Positions 34,801 through 43,232 of a DNA stretch of 64,000 bases are shown here, one piece after another. Position 1 is the first letter of the stretch. Each line of letters opens with the position of its first letter. This DNA is from an uncultured Tateyamaria sp. (GTDB lineage Bacteria; Pseudomonadota; Alphaproteobacteria; Rhodobacterales; Rhodobacteraceae). The DNA is taken from assembly GCF_947503415.1 (NCBI RefSeq), contig NZ_CANNDS010000001.1:2018501-2082500 (forward strand), written 5' to 3'. Made by a program: the position numbers and the translations under genes. The notes beneath the pieces are model-generated. The model saw only the letters and a list, made by a program, of their open reading frames with translations, was not told the origin of the DNA and did not search any database.

Positions 34801-36510
34801 CACGTCCGCTTCGCCCGTCAGCGCCGAAGCCACCACCTGCAGCACGGACGGTGCCGTATCCTCAATAACCAGATTCTGTATGGCGAACGCTTCTGACCCG
34901 CCGTCGCTGCTGCCGGTCAATGTGACGTTCAGCACGGATCCGGTTCCGGCCAAGTCTGCGCTGAGTGTCTGGAGCGTGTTGGACAAAACCTCGCCCGTGC
35001 CGGCCACGATCAGTGGATCGTCCAGAGATACTTCGGTGCCGCCGGCCAAGGTATAGGTGCCTGTTGCGTCTTCGTCAGCTACGAATTCGAACAGCACAAT
35101 GTCGGGGCCACCGTCTATGTTGTAAGTCAGCGCAAAGCTGTCGGAGCTTTCGAAATCGCCCATGGCGCCGACATCCACGCTGAGGCTGAGATCGCTCGCG
35201 CCTGAGACGTCGAAGCTCCACGTTGCTGAAACGGGGCCATCATTGTCTGCGTTCTGCGTGTCGGTCGCACCAAAGAACACATCCGTGTTGCTGTTGCTGT
35301 CGATGATGCCAAGCATGTCGCCCGGGAACACGGCGGCGCTGTCGTCGATCAGACTGAATGGAACGGAGCCTGCACCGGCCTGGAATAACCCGAACCCGTC
35401 CGCAGCACTCGAAAATGCGGGCGCCGTGTTTACGAAACCCAGCAGTCCCAGCGATGCGCTTCCGACCATGTCAAAGGCAATGGGTGTTGATCCCGTCCCG
35501 CCGGTCGGGGGCGCGGGAACCACCTGTACCGCAACGCTCCGTGTCGTGCTTTGCGTGCCGTCCGATACCGTCAGTTCAAGGTCGTAGATGTTGTCGCCAC
35601 CCTGATCGAGCGGATTTGCCAATTCAGGCGGCGCGGTAAAACTGATTGCACCTGTCGCGGCATCGATCGTGAACAGGTCCGCATCCGGGCCCGACAACGA
35701 GAAGGTCAAAGCGTCGCCATCAAGGTCGCTGGCGTCGATCACGGCCTGAACCGTGCTGTTGCCTTCGATCAGACAAATCTGGTCGACTGTCAGCAGGTTG
35801 GGCGCGTCGTTTTCGCCCGTGATGGTCACAGTCACGGTGGCGGTGTCCGTCCCGCCGCGTCCGTCGTCCACGACATAGGTGAACGTGTCCGTTGCGGTTT
35901 CACCCGCAGCCAGAAAATCAAAAAGGGTGCCCGGATCGTAGCTGATCTCGCCTCCGGCAAACTTCACTGTGGCCCCTGCCGCGCTTGTGGCCGAGACGTC
36001 TGTGATTTCGGTCGTGTCCCCGTCGAATTCACGATCATTCGCCAGCAATGTGTCTGTCGCGAGTGTCAGGGTCGCGTTTTCTGTGGTTGAAACGGCATCG
36101 TCGCCTGCAAGCACCGCGTTGTTCTGGCCGTTCAGAAACAGGGTGTAGTCGTCAGCGGCAAAGTACAGAGCCTCGATACTGTAGAGCTTGTCCCGGCCTG
36201 CATCCTCGACGTCTGGATTGGTGGAGGTGACGGTGGTCGGTCCCCAGCGGCCCTTTGTGCTGATGGAGTAATCGTCGACAGCACCTGCATATTGGGCCGT
36301 ATCGAACCCGAGCCCGCCGAAGATGCGGTCGTTTCCGGCACCGCCGTTGATCGTATCGTTGCCGAATCCGGCAAAGACCAAATCGTTACCGGCCCCCGAC
36401 GAGATTGAATCGTGCCCACCGAATGCAAAGACGACGTCCCGGCCGTCTGTTCCCGTCAGGGTATCTGCCCCAAAAGATCCAAATTCAAAGTTGCGCTGAT
36501 GACGGCCCAT
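31873..36510 (-). CDS. Giant RTX-containing extracellular nuclease (ExeM/NucH type)
   Basis: A 1,545-residue modular protein. In order: RTX repeats (about 11-73), VCBS/cadherin-like domains (130-330), two copies of a ~210-residue beta-rich domain (342-552 and 553-767), a Calx-beta domain (780-890), a nuclease-linked OB-fold (893-1060), and an endonuclease/exonuclease/phosphatase domain from about 1165 with FALQEIE, GDLNAYAQEDP and ASDHDPLII as catalytic motifs. GGGGGAA before the ATG at 36510 and the roseobacter-like RTX N-terminus decide this start over 36717. It probably degrades extracellular DNA for phosphate or biofilm release; the type I exporter is not in the window. Confidence 0.88.
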   Translation of the reverse strand: MGRHQRNFEFGSFGADTLTGTDGRDVVFAFGGHDSISSGAGNDLVFAGFGNDTINGGAGNDRIFGGLGFDTAQYAGAVDDYSISTKGRWGPTTVTSTNPDVEDAGRDKLYSIEALYFAADDYTLFLNGQNNAVLAGDDAVSTTENATLTLATDTLLANDREFDGDTTEITDVSATSAAGATVKFAGGEISYDPGTLFDFLAAGETATDTFTYVVDDGRGGTDTATVTVTITGENDAPNLLTVDQICLIEGNSTVQAVIDASDLDGDALTFSLSGPDADLFTIDAATGAISFTAPPELANPLDQGGDNIYDLELTVSDGTQSTTRSVAVQVVPAPPTGGTGSTPIAFDMVGSASLGLLGFVNTAPAFSSAADGFGLFQAGAGSVPFSLIDDSAAVFPGDMLGIIDSNSNTDVFFGATDTQNADNDGPVSATWSFDVSGASDLSLSVDVGAMGDFESSDSFALTYNIDGGPDIVLFEFVADEDATGTYTLAGGTEVSLDDPLIVAGTGEVLSNTLQTLSADLAGTGSVLNVTLTGSSDGGSEAFAIQNLVIEDTAPSVLQVVASALTGEADVNLISFTNNAPVFSSAGDGFGVFQVGTSASIPFSLIDDSAATFPGDSLGIIDSDGNTDPFFGATDTVNGDTTGPVSATWAFDISGFTDLILSLDAGAMGDFEGTDSFSFTYNIDGGTEMSLFDFVTDDTATLDYTLAGGSVVSLDDPLTLSGSGEVLSNVLQTLSATIEGTGATLNLTFTANTDGGSEAFAFQNIVIEGAGEGGVGEPEPPTYAVSTDSGDVFEGDDGVTEVTFEITRDGDVSEAGSVDFAIGGDVDAADFGGVPPAGTVQFAAGQTCATVTFAVTGDTVIEDDETFTVTLANPVGGDITTDSASVVVLDDDDRVLISDIQGDGAESELVDQVVTVEAIVTYVTSDGYFLQEEDADNDADAQTSEGIFVFTGGTNQPQVGDLVVVRGVVDEFFGTTQLGQDTVRVVSSGNDLPTAATVLLSGAAQNFEAIEGMRFSLDSGIDGENITVIENFNLDRFGEITVSAGIQTQPTQLFDAQTEAADVAALAEENANNRLLIDDGNSAQNADEFQYIPNTSPGDNGNGFLDAGDTFTETGPTLRLGAEIDGPTTGIMTFGFGEYRMLVEGTLNIDESTNSGAREQTAPDVGGDIQIASVNVLNYFSTLVGDGGSGPNDLNPRGAASEGDLERQTEKLVEAMTGTGAEVFALQEIENGGFGADSAIATLVGALNDEAALTGSGADYAFVDPTTDAGFIGTDAITTGIVYDANAVSVVGSDFLAFEESSAATTFALAEVLNAVVPTGDQVGDFQRNRPAVAATFEDNETGETFTIVSNHFKSKGPSGLDGLVEAAQDYLDGGGTDITQADIDALINDPNYDQGDGQGFWNQVRADAAAEVQTWIENDYMGGGVTNFIIMGDLNAYAQEDPVQTLTDDPDLVDLIDEFIGQDEAYSFVFDGQRGALDHAIASGDMLGMITGAAEWHINADEPDLLNYNSAFNNPNFFEGSQFAASDHDPLIIGLDTSPNDILLG

Positions 36511-36846
36511 GTCGTTTCCCCCGTAAAATAGACGTTCTTGGCTTGAGCTCTCATCTAATTGTAAAAGTTGGTGAACAGTCGAACGAGAATTTGTGTCGAG
36601 AGCGATTTCGCCCAAAGGTTGTGACTTCGGCGTCGCGAAATTGAGCAGATCGGCAAGATGTTGCCGTGGCACCTTTGGTTGACGCCCCGTTTTTCCGTTC
36701 GACTTGCGCTTTGGCAAACGCCTCCGAACGGAGTGATTTGCTGTCCATCACGTGCGGCGCGCTGTAGCGCGATTGGCACTGGCGCCGCGCGGGCCGTTTC
36801 GAAGATGGTGCTTTCCGCCCCTGCGCGGCAGGGCAGCAGGGGCCGT
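36511..36846. other. 336-bp gap between the nuclease and the phosphoribosyltransferase
   Basis: This holds the upstream region of the nuclease gene. The nuclease frame stays open for 69 more codons but reads as an unlikely Lys/Arg-rich leader. No hairpin terminator for the phosphoribosyltransferase gene, and no other gene, is evident. Confidence 0.5.
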
Positions 36847-37503
36847 CTAGCCCCGGATGGCTTCGGGACTTTTTGTGCGACCGGCTGCTGGGAATGTCCG
36901 CTCTGGCTGGTAGGTTCCGAAGCTGGACAGGGTTTGCGCGTTGCATTCCGTCTGCCACGGCGTGTTTTGCAGGACAGCTGTGACCACTTTGTAGCTTTCG
37001 CGGTAGACGTTCGTGGCTGCGTTCTCTTCCATGGCAATCGCCACCATGCCCGCCACCTTGCCGCCTTGCCGTTCGATCAGGCGAACTGCGCCGTCCATTG
37101 TCCCGCCGGTTTCGACCCATTGATCGGCAATCAACACCCGCGTGCCTTTTGCAAACGCCGGTGTGCGCATTTCCATGTCCTGTGTCCGGCCTGAGTAGTT
37201 GCCGTAGCTGACCTTGTCCGTGTCGACGCAAAGCTTGCCTGATTTGCGGATCGGCAGAAAGCCACGTCCCAATCGTGCACCCAGTGCCGCGCCAAGCACA
37301 AAACCCATGGCGTCCAGCCCGGCGACAACGTCGATGTCGTCAGCGTTCAGGTCGGCGCACAGATCATCCAGCAGATCATCGAACGCCGCCGCGTTGATGT
37401 AGATTGATGTTGGATCAAGCCACGCAAACTGAGGACCCTTTGTGTTCGGCGACATGAGCGACAAGTACCAGCGCGCGTCACGGGGGCCTTTGAGATCGGT
37501 CAT
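36847..37503 (-). CDS. Phosphoribosyltransferase (adenine PRT-like)
   Basis: A 218-residue type I PRTase. The PRPP loop reads TRVLIADQWVETGGTMDGA (about 118-136), where the usual second acidic residue of the DD pair is Gln. DDIDVVAGLDAMGFVLGAALGARLG is the conserved strand-helix before the hood, and FLPIRKSGKL the flexible-loop start. It probably attaches ribose-5-phosphate to a purine-like base. The ATG overlaps the stop of the TIM-barrel gene by four bases, so the two form an operon divergent from the LysR gene. Confidence 0.78.
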   Translation of the reverse strand: MTDLKGPRDARWYLSLMSPNTKGPQFAWLDPTSIYINAAAFDDLLDDLCADLNADDIDVVAGLDAMGFVLGAALGARLGRGFLPIRKSGKLCVDTDKVSYGNYSGRTQDMEMRTPAFAKGTRVLIADQWVETGGTMDGAVRLIERQGGKVAGMVAIAMEENAATNVYRESYKVVTAVLQNTPWQTECNAQTLSSFGTYQPERTFPAAGRTKSPEAIRG

Positions 37504-38246
37504 ACTGTTTCTCCTTGTTTGCGGGTGATCGCGAGCAACGCGTCCAGCCGCGCGGGATCGATGTTGTAGAAATCGCCCGGATAATTGATGCCCGTCGCAA
37601 CCAGAAAGCAGTTCACGAGGCCGCAATATTCCGCGGCATTCTCAGGTGTGATCCCCGAGGCAAGTGCCAGTGGCGCATCGCCGATTGCGTTCCGGAAGGT
37701 TTCCATTTTCGACAGATCCGCCTCGTGCCCTGTGGCGATGCCGGATGTTGTCACGACATCCAGATAGGGCACGGAGAGCCGGGCGGCCCGGGCGTATTGT
37801 TCTTCGGGCACGGAGCGCTGTTTCTTGAATGCGACGCCGCCAAGGTAGACGCCGGTCCAACCGCTTTGCTTGCGTATGCGCGCAATGTCCTCTGCGATGT
37901 CCTGTTGATCGACACGCTCATCTATCCGCGCGTCGTCGGCCCAATAAGCGTCGATCTGGCAGCCGTCCCCGGCCAATTGCCCGAGGATGGGAAAGGCAAT
38001 GTCGCCGGGTTGATCCAGAAAGTTCACGCCGAGCCAAAGGTCGGGGCGGGCGGCCCGAACCTCTTTGAGGATGGGCAGGAACTCTTCCATGGAGAAATCG
38101 TGATTGATGAGGAACGCCCCGGGACAGCCTGCGGCGTCCACCGTGTCGAGATTTCGCAGCGCCTGACCCGCATCCAACACGTGGATGACCGGTGTCACGA
38201 GTGTTTCCGGACCTCGCAGGGCTGTTGTGAAGTCTTGGTGTGTCAA
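37500..38246 (-). CDS. TIM-barrel protein (BtpA-like)
   Basis: A 248-residue alpha/beta barrel. PVIHVLDAGQALRNLDTV, DLWLGVNFLDQPGDIAFPIL, GVYLGGVAFKKQR and a final phosphate-type site PLALASGITPENAAEYCG and FLVATGI fit BtpA-like or related phosphate-binding barrels, which in other bacteria neighbour base or sugar genes. I start at a TTG (38246) with GGAG six bases upstream. It is coupled to the downstream PRTase, suggesting it makes or consumes a phosphoribosylated intermediate. The reaction is not known. Confidence 0.6.
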   Translation of the reverse strand: MTHQDFTTALRGPETLVTPVIHVLDAGQALRNLDTVDAAGCPGAFLINHDFSMEEFLPILKEVRAARPDLWLGVNFLDQPGDIAFPILGQLAGDGCQIDAYWADDARIDERVDQQDIAEDIARIRKQSGWTGVYLGGVAFKKQRSVPEEQYARAARLSVPYLDVVTTSGIATGHEADLSKMETFRNAIGDAPLALASGITPENAAEYCGLVNCFLVATGINYPGDFYNIDPARLDALLAITRKQGETV

Positions 38247-38323
38247 GGATGACTCCGGGGTTGCGCAGACAAGCCTAGCCAAGAAGCTGAAATTTCAAAA
38301 ATTGATAGTTGATATGTATTCAT

Positions 38324-38340
38324 AAATTTCCAAAATGGAT
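38324..38340. promoter_or_regulatory. Shared operator candidate, divergent LysR/TIM-barrel region
   Basis: AAATTTCCAAAATGGAT lies between the two divergent starts. A copy with 15 of 17 identical positions is at 39250-39266 in front of the transporter genes. It is probably the binding site of the LysR regulator encoded between them. Confidence 0.55.
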
Positions 38341-38342
38341 GT

Positions 38343-39221
38343 GTGCCAAAGAATATTCCAACCGATCTGCTTCGCAGTTTTGTGACCGTTGTCGATCTCG
38401 GCGGGTTTACCAAAGCAGCCAAGGCGCTTGGTCGCACGCAACCTGCCGTCAGCCTTCAGATCCGCAGGCTGGAGGATCTGTTGCAAACCAAGCTGATCAG
38501 GACGGCCGGACGCCAATTCAGGCTGACCGATGATGGTGTGGCTCTTGGCCCTTATGCCCGCCAGCTGTTGCGGTTGAATGATGATATCGTTGCGCATTTC
38601 GCAGATTCCGCGCTCGCGGGATGGATACGCGTGGGTGTGCCCACGGACTTTTCACATAGCTTTTTGCTTGAAGCGATATCAGAATTTGCAGCGCGCCATC
38701 CTGATGTGCGCATCGAAATCGAAAGTATGCTGTCTTCGGACCTGCGGGTCGCTTTGGCGGATGATCGGCTCGATATCACGGTCGCTCTCGTCCCTGAAGG
38801 CAACGTGCCGTACCTGGTGGAGACGACCGCGATTGAGCCGCTTTGGGCGTTGAAGAAAGACGCGTCTTTTGATCCCAAAAAACCGGTTCCCATCGTACGC
38901 CACCCAGACCCTTGCGAATACGCGTCACGGATGCGCAATGCGCTGCGAACCTCTGGCCGTGGCTGGCGGACGGTTCTGGTGTCGCGCGATGTTGAAGGGC
39001 TGCAATCCGCGGTTCTGGCCGGCTTGGGCGCCACCGCGCTGACGCCAGCCACTCTGAAACCCGGCATGCGCATAGTGCGCGACGACGAAGGCTTTCCTGC
39101 GCTTACACAATTGAGCATCGGCCTGTTTTACAAACATGCTGTGCTTCATGATGCAGGGCACGCGCTGACGCAGCACCTGCTTGATCATATCCGGAAAAAC
39201 GACAAACCGGATTTTGCATAA
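38343..39221 (+). CDS. LysR family regulator of the nucleobase module
   Basis: A 292-residue regulator with helix-turn-helix LLRSFVTVVDLGGFTKAAKA and LGRTQPAVSLQIRRLEDLLQ, then LTDDGVALGPYARQLL and an effector-binding domain. The likely start is the GTG at 38343. It sits between the TIM-barrel/PRTase pair (divergent) and the ABC transporter-deaminase genes (same strand), and near-identical 17-bp motifs flank it on both sides, so it is the likely regulator of both arms. Confidence 0.9.
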   Translation: MPKNIPTDLLRSFVTVVDLGGFTKAAKALGRTQPAVSLQIRRLEDLLQTKLIRTAGRQFRLTDDGVALGPYARQLLRLNDDIVAHFADSALAGWIRVGVPTDFSHSFLLEAISEFAARHPDVRIEIESMLSSDLRVALADDRLDITVALVPEGNVPYLVETTAIEPLWALKKDASFDPKKPVPIVRHPDPCEYASRMRNALRTSGRGWRTVLVSRDVEGLQSAVLAGLGATALTPATLKPGMRIVRDDEGFPALTQLSIGLFYKHAVLHDAGHALTQHLLDHIRKNDKPDFA

Positions 39222-39249
39222 GCAAAATTTATCGACGTATACAAACTGC

Positions 39250-39266
39250 AAATTTCCCAAATGCAT
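39250..39266. promoter_or_regulatory. Shared operator candidate, upstream of the transporter operon
   Basis: AAATTTCCCAAATGCAT, 15 of 17 identical to 38324-38340, located 94 bp before the substrate-binding protein start. It probably marks the promoter of the import operon. Confidence 0.55.
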
Positions 39267-39359
39267 CGAGTCGTGACTAACCTTGGCTGCAAGCGATGAG
39301 GGGGACGCGTGAAACATGCGCTTTGCCCCCACCATCGGTGCAATCAACAAGGAGGTCCC

Positions 39360-40487
39360 ATGTCCCAATCGAAGATGACATTCACCCGGCGCGGATTGCT
39401 GACGAGCGCTGCTGGCGCCGCGTTGACGGTACCGATGATCAACCGGGCATGGGCCCAGGACCCGGTGCAGATCAACATGCTGGCGTGGTACGGTCATGCC
39501 GAGCCGGATATCGTTGCCGAGTTCGAGGCGGAGAATAACGTCAAGTTCGTGCCCAAATACTATGCGGGCGGGGACAACATGTTGGCACTGATCGCCCAGT
39601 CCCCTCCGGGAACGTATGACCTTATCCTATCGGATGCAGAATTCGTTCAGCAACTGAACGCAGCCGGGTATATCGACGAAATGGACGCATCGCTGTTTCC
39701 ATTCGATGATTTCTACCCTGAATATCAGAACTTCCCCGGGCACTGGACCGGTGACCAGCTTTGGTCCGTCATGGTGCGGTACGGTCTGCTGGGCGTGTCC
39801 TACAACACCGACGCACTGACAGCCGAAGAAGCCATGAGTTACAATGCGTTCTGGAACCCGAAAGTCACCGGCAAGGTTGGCCATTTTGACTGGCACTTGC
39901 CGAGCCTCGGGCAGATTTCGTTGCTGAACGGTAACCGCAACCCGTCGCCGTTCGATATTGACGGTGGGGCTTGGGATGCCTTGCAGGAAAAGACGCTGAG
40001 CCTCAAACCGCAGGTCGGTGGATATTTCGACTATGGCGGCTCTTTCTCATCGCTCAAGAACGGTGAGATGCTGGCGATGTGCGGTATCGGCGACTGGATC
40101 ACAGGCGTGCTTCAGAAAGACGGCGCACCTGTGGCCAGTGTCATTCCAGAGGAGGGCGGCGTTCAATGGACCGAGAGCTATTCCATCGGCAAAGGGTCCA
40201 GCAAGCAGGACGTCGTCAACAAGTTCATCCAGTACATGCTGAGCCCGCGCGGACAGGTCAAATCGATTGAGATGGCAGCTTATCCGGGTCTGTCGCCAAC
40301 CAAGTCAGGCTGGGCCGCCATTCAGGACGCGAACCCCGCCGAGGCAGACCGTTCCGGCATGATAGAGGGCCACGCCCAAAGCCCGATCAAGCTGCTGTCC
40401 GAAGGGCGGCTGTTCTTCCGCGACATTCCCCGGCAACAAACGCTGGAGGACTGGAACGATTTCTGGTCGGAATACAAAACAGCCTGA
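39360..40487 (+). CDS. ABC transporter substrate-binding protein (PotD-like)
   Basis: A 375-residue periplasmic protein. A twin-arginine signal (TFTRRGLLTSAAGAALTVPM, cleavage near AWA) implies Tat export of a folded protein. The mature part is PotD/PotF-like: VQINMLAWYGHAEPDIVAEFE and QSPPGTYDLILSDAEFVQQL. AAGGAGG lies directly upstream of the ATG at 39360. With the deaminase in the same operon the ligand is more likely a nucleobase-like compound than a polyamine, but that is inference. Confidence 0.88.
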   Translation: MSQSKMTFTRRGLLTSAAGAALTVPMINRAWAQDPVQINMLAWYGHAEPDIVAEFEAENNVKFVPKYYAGGDNMLALIAQSPPGTYDLILSDAEFVQQLNAAGYIDEMDASLFPFDDFYPEYQNFPGHWTGDQLWSVMVRYGLLGVSYNTDALTAEEAMSYNAFWNPKVTGKVGHFDWHLPSLGQISLLNGNRNPSPFDIDGGAWDALQEKTLSLKPQVGGYFDYGGSFSSLKNGEMLAMCGIGDWITGVLQKDGAPVASVIPEEGGVQWTESYSIGKGSSKQDVVNKFIQYMLSPRGQVKSIEMAAYPGLSPTKSGWAAIQDANPAEADRSGMIEGHAQSPIKLLSEGRLFFRDIPRQQTLEDWNDFWSEYKTA

Positions 40488-40549
40488 GCTGTGGTGACAT
40501 GGCACCCGTGCCGCCCTTGTGGTGCGGGTGATTTCTGCTGAAAGACTTC

Positions 40550-41392
40550 ATGGCGAAACGAGACGCAACCTATCCCTATGTCTGGCGACTGCCGCTGCTG
40601 ATCTGGCAGGGGCTGTTTTTCGTCGGACCACTGCTTTTGATGGTCGCAATGTCCTTTTGGTTGGTGCGCAACTACCGGATGGAGCCGGATTTCGTTCTCA
40701 ACAACTGGGATCGGATGCTGAGCCGCGGCTTCTTTTGGGACGCCTATTTCGTGACCTTCTGGCGGGCAACGCTCGCGGCCACACTTGCAAGCCTGATTGC
40801 CTTCCCCGCGTCCTTTGCGTTGGCCTTTCGCACTTCGGATACGGTGCGTCGCTGGGCGGTTTTCTTTCTGATAGTCCCGTTCTTCACGTCCTATCTTGTG
40901 CGTATTTACGCGTGGCAGGTGCTTTTGGCGGGCAGTGGCCCTTTGAATGCGATTCTCGGGTTCTTTGGGTTGGGTCCATACACGATGCTCAACTCCGGTT
41001 TTGGTGTGATGGTTGGATACATGACGCTGGTGTTGCCGCTGGTTGTCATCCTGCAGACCTTCAGTCTGGCCGCAGTCGATCGGTCATTGATTGAGGCTGC
41101 GCGCAATCTTGGGGCCAATCCGCGCGAGACCCTGTTTCGCGTCATCGTACCGGCGGCCAAGGTCGGATTGATCATTGGATTTGTGTTCGCCTTCATCCTG
41201 ACCTTCGGCGATTTTGTGAGCCCGTTCTATTTGGGGGGATCGAACCCGCCGACGCTGTCCATCCTGATCGTTGATACAACCAAATCCGGACAACAATGGC
41301 CCCGTGCCGCCGTTGTCGCGGTTATGATGATTGTCACGCTGTTTGTGGTTGCCTTTGGTGCTGTCGCCGCAGCCTACAGGCGGAGGGCGTAA
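40550..41392 (+). CDS. ABC transporter permease 1 (PotB-like)
   Basis: A 280-residue inner-membrane permease with about six helices. The EAA loop reads SLIEAARNLGANPRETLFRVIVPAAKVG, the coupling helix for the ATPase. It is preceded by the binding protein and starts 63 bp after it. Confidence 0.9.
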   Translation: MAKRDATYPYVWRLPLLIWQGLFFVGPLLLMVAMSFWLVRNYRMEPDFVLNNWDRMLSRGFFWDAYFVTFWRATLAATLASLIAFPASFALAFRTSDTVRRWAVFFLIVPFFTSYLVRIYAWQVLLAGSGPLNAILGFFGLGPYTMLNSGFGVMVGYMTLVLPLVVILQTFSLAAVDRSLIEAARNLGANPRETLFRVIVPAAKVGLIIGFVFAFILTFGDFVSPFYLGGSNPPTLSILIVDTTKSGQQWPRAAVVAVMMIVTLFVVAFGAVAAAYRRRA

Positions 41393-41395
41393 GGC

Positions 41396-42175
41396 ATGCG
41401 TCTGGGAAACACCCTGTCGTGGGTCTATCTGACGGCGTTGTTTGCCTTCGTCTTTGCACCCATCGTGACGAGCATGGTGTTCTCATTCAACTCTGACCGG
41501 TTTCCGACGGTCCCGTTGGGTGAGTTTACGTTGCAATGGTATCAAACAGCCTTTTCCCGGCCCGAAGTCTGGACGGCATTTCGCAATTCACTGATTGTGG
41601 CAGCCGCAGCGGCGGCCCTGTCCACGTGCCTGGGGTTTGCGACCGCCTACACAGATTTCCGGTACGGGTTCCGCTTCAAGAACGCATACCTGGCGCTGGC
41701 CTTGCTGCCGCCCACCATTCCGCTGGTCATCATGGGGCTGGCGATGTTGGCGTGGCTGTCCCGGCTGGGGCTGTCAGGCACATTGCCGGGTATCATTATT
41801 GCCCACACAGTTATGGGAGCGCCCTTTGCCATGGCGATTTGCAGATTGCGCTTGCAGCAGATGGACCCGTCGTTGGAGGCCGCAGCCTGGAACCTTGGTG
41901 CGTCCCCTTGGCGGGCGATGCGTTCCGTCGTGATACCGTTTTGCGCGCCTGCCATCATCTCGGCCTACTGCCTGACGGCGGCGGTCAGCTTTGATGAATT
42001 CATTGTCGCGTGGTTCGTCTCGGGCCTGAACAAAACGGTGCCGGTGATGATCCTTGAAATCCTTCAAGGCAATGTCGATCCACAGATCAATGCCATCGGG
42101 ACCGTCGTGTTTCTGACGTCGATGACCCTCGTCATCGTGGCACAACTTCTTATCCTCAGAAAGTCCGCGAAATGA
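41396..42175 (+). CDS. ABC transporter permease 2 (PotC-like)
   Basis: A 259-residue permease with about six helices and EAA loop SLEAAAWNLGASPWRAMRSVVIP. It begins four bases after permease 1 and its stop overlaps the ATPase start by four bases. It forms the membrane heterodimer with permease 1. Confidence 0.9.
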   Translation: MRLGNTLSWVYLTALFAFVFAPIVTSMVFSFNSDRFPTVPLGEFTLQWYQTAFSRPEVWTAFRNSLIVAAAAAALSTCLGFATAYTDFRYGFRFKNAYLALALLPPTIPLVIMGLAMLAWLSRLGLSGTLPGIIIAHTVMGAPFAMAICRLRLQQMDPSLEAAAWNLGASPWRAMRSVVIPFCAPAIISAYCLTAAVSFDEFIVAWFVSGLNKTVPVMILEILQGNVDPQINAIGTVVFLTSMTLVIVAQLLILRKSAK

Positions 42176-43227
42176 CCGAAGCTGATCCACTTGTCGACTT
42201 CTCGGGTATCAAGAAAAGCTATGGCCCGTTCGAGGCCGTCAAAGCGCTCGACCTCACCATCGGGCGTGGTGAGTTCGTGGCCATCATGGGGCCTTCGGGC
42301 TGTGGCAAGACAACAAGCTTGCGCATGTTGGCGGGCTTGGAAACGCCAACCGCCGGGACCATACGCATTGATGGGAAGGCGATGAACAACGTGTCTGTGC
42401 ACGACCGCGACACGCCGCTGGTCTGGCAATCCCTGGCCTTGTTTCCGTTTCTGAACGTCAAGGAAAATGTCGAGTTCGGCCTGAAAATGCGCGGGGTCCC
42501 CGCCAGCGAGCGTGACGCCCGCGCAATGTTGTGGTTGGACCGCATGGGGCTCAAAGGGTTCGAAACACGCCGGATCGACGACCTGTCCGGCGGCCAGCGA
42601 CAACGCGTTGCATTGGCGCGGTCGCTTGTGACCGAACCTCAGATGCTGTTGCTGGACGAGCCGTTGTCCGCGCTTGATGCGCATCTGGTCATTCGGATGC
42701 AGGGTGTTCTGACCAAGTTGCAGAAAGAGCTGGGGATCACCTTTGTCTACGTGACCCATTCGCAATCCGAAGCCTTCGCGATGGCGGACCGGGTTGTCAT
42801 CATGGGGCAGGGTGAAATCGCGCAGATCGGCACACCCCAAGAGATATTTCGCGCGCCTAAAAACCGGTTTGTGGCTGAGTTCGTCGGACGCAACAATATT
42901 CTGGAAGGGACCGTGACCGGCGGCATCATCATAATCGACGGTACAGAGTATCCATTGCCCGGTGCCACGGAAGGCCACACGGAGATTGTGGTGGCCGCTG
43001 ATCGTATGGAAATACATGATACCCCGCCTTCGACAGCCGCCATCCCGGCCGATTTCGTATCGGAGGAATTCGCGGGCACAGGTATCATCTGCTATTTCGA
43101 AGGACCGGGCGGCGAGGAACTGAAGGCGCAAGTGAACGAGACACAGCTTGCGGCATTGTCGCCGGAACCCGGCCAGCGGTTCTGGCTGAGTTGGTCGCCC
43201 GATGCAGCCCATGTGATGGAGGATTAG
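42172..43227 (+). CDS. ABC transporter ATP-binding protein (PotA-like)
   Basis: A 351-residue ATPase: Walker A GPSGCGKTTS (about 40-49), signature LSGGQRQRVALARSL, Walker B MLLLDEPLSALD and switch His in TFVYVTHSQSEAF. A C-terminal TOBE domain (from about residue 245) is present, as in importers of the polyamine/thiamine/iron group. It energises uptake by the two permeases. It overlaps permease 2 by four bases. Confidence 0.93.
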   Translation: MTEADPLVDFSGIKKSYGPFEAVKALDLTIGRGEFVAIMGPSGCGKTTSLRMLAGLETPTAGTIRIDGKAMNNVSVHDRDTPLVWQSLALFPFLNVKENVEFGLKMRGVPASERDARAMLWLDRMGLKGFETRRIDDLSGGQRQRVALARSLVTEPQMLLLDEPLSALDAHLVIRMQGVLTKLQKELGITFVYVTHSQSEAFAMADRVVIMGQGEIAQIGTPQEIFRAPKNRFVAEFVGRNNILEGTVTGGIIIIDGTEYPLPGATEGHTEIVVAADRMEIHDTPPSTAAIPADFVSEEFAGTGIICYFEGPGGEELKAQVNETQLAALSPEPGQRFWLSWSPDAAHVMED

Positions 43228-43232
43228 CGCAT

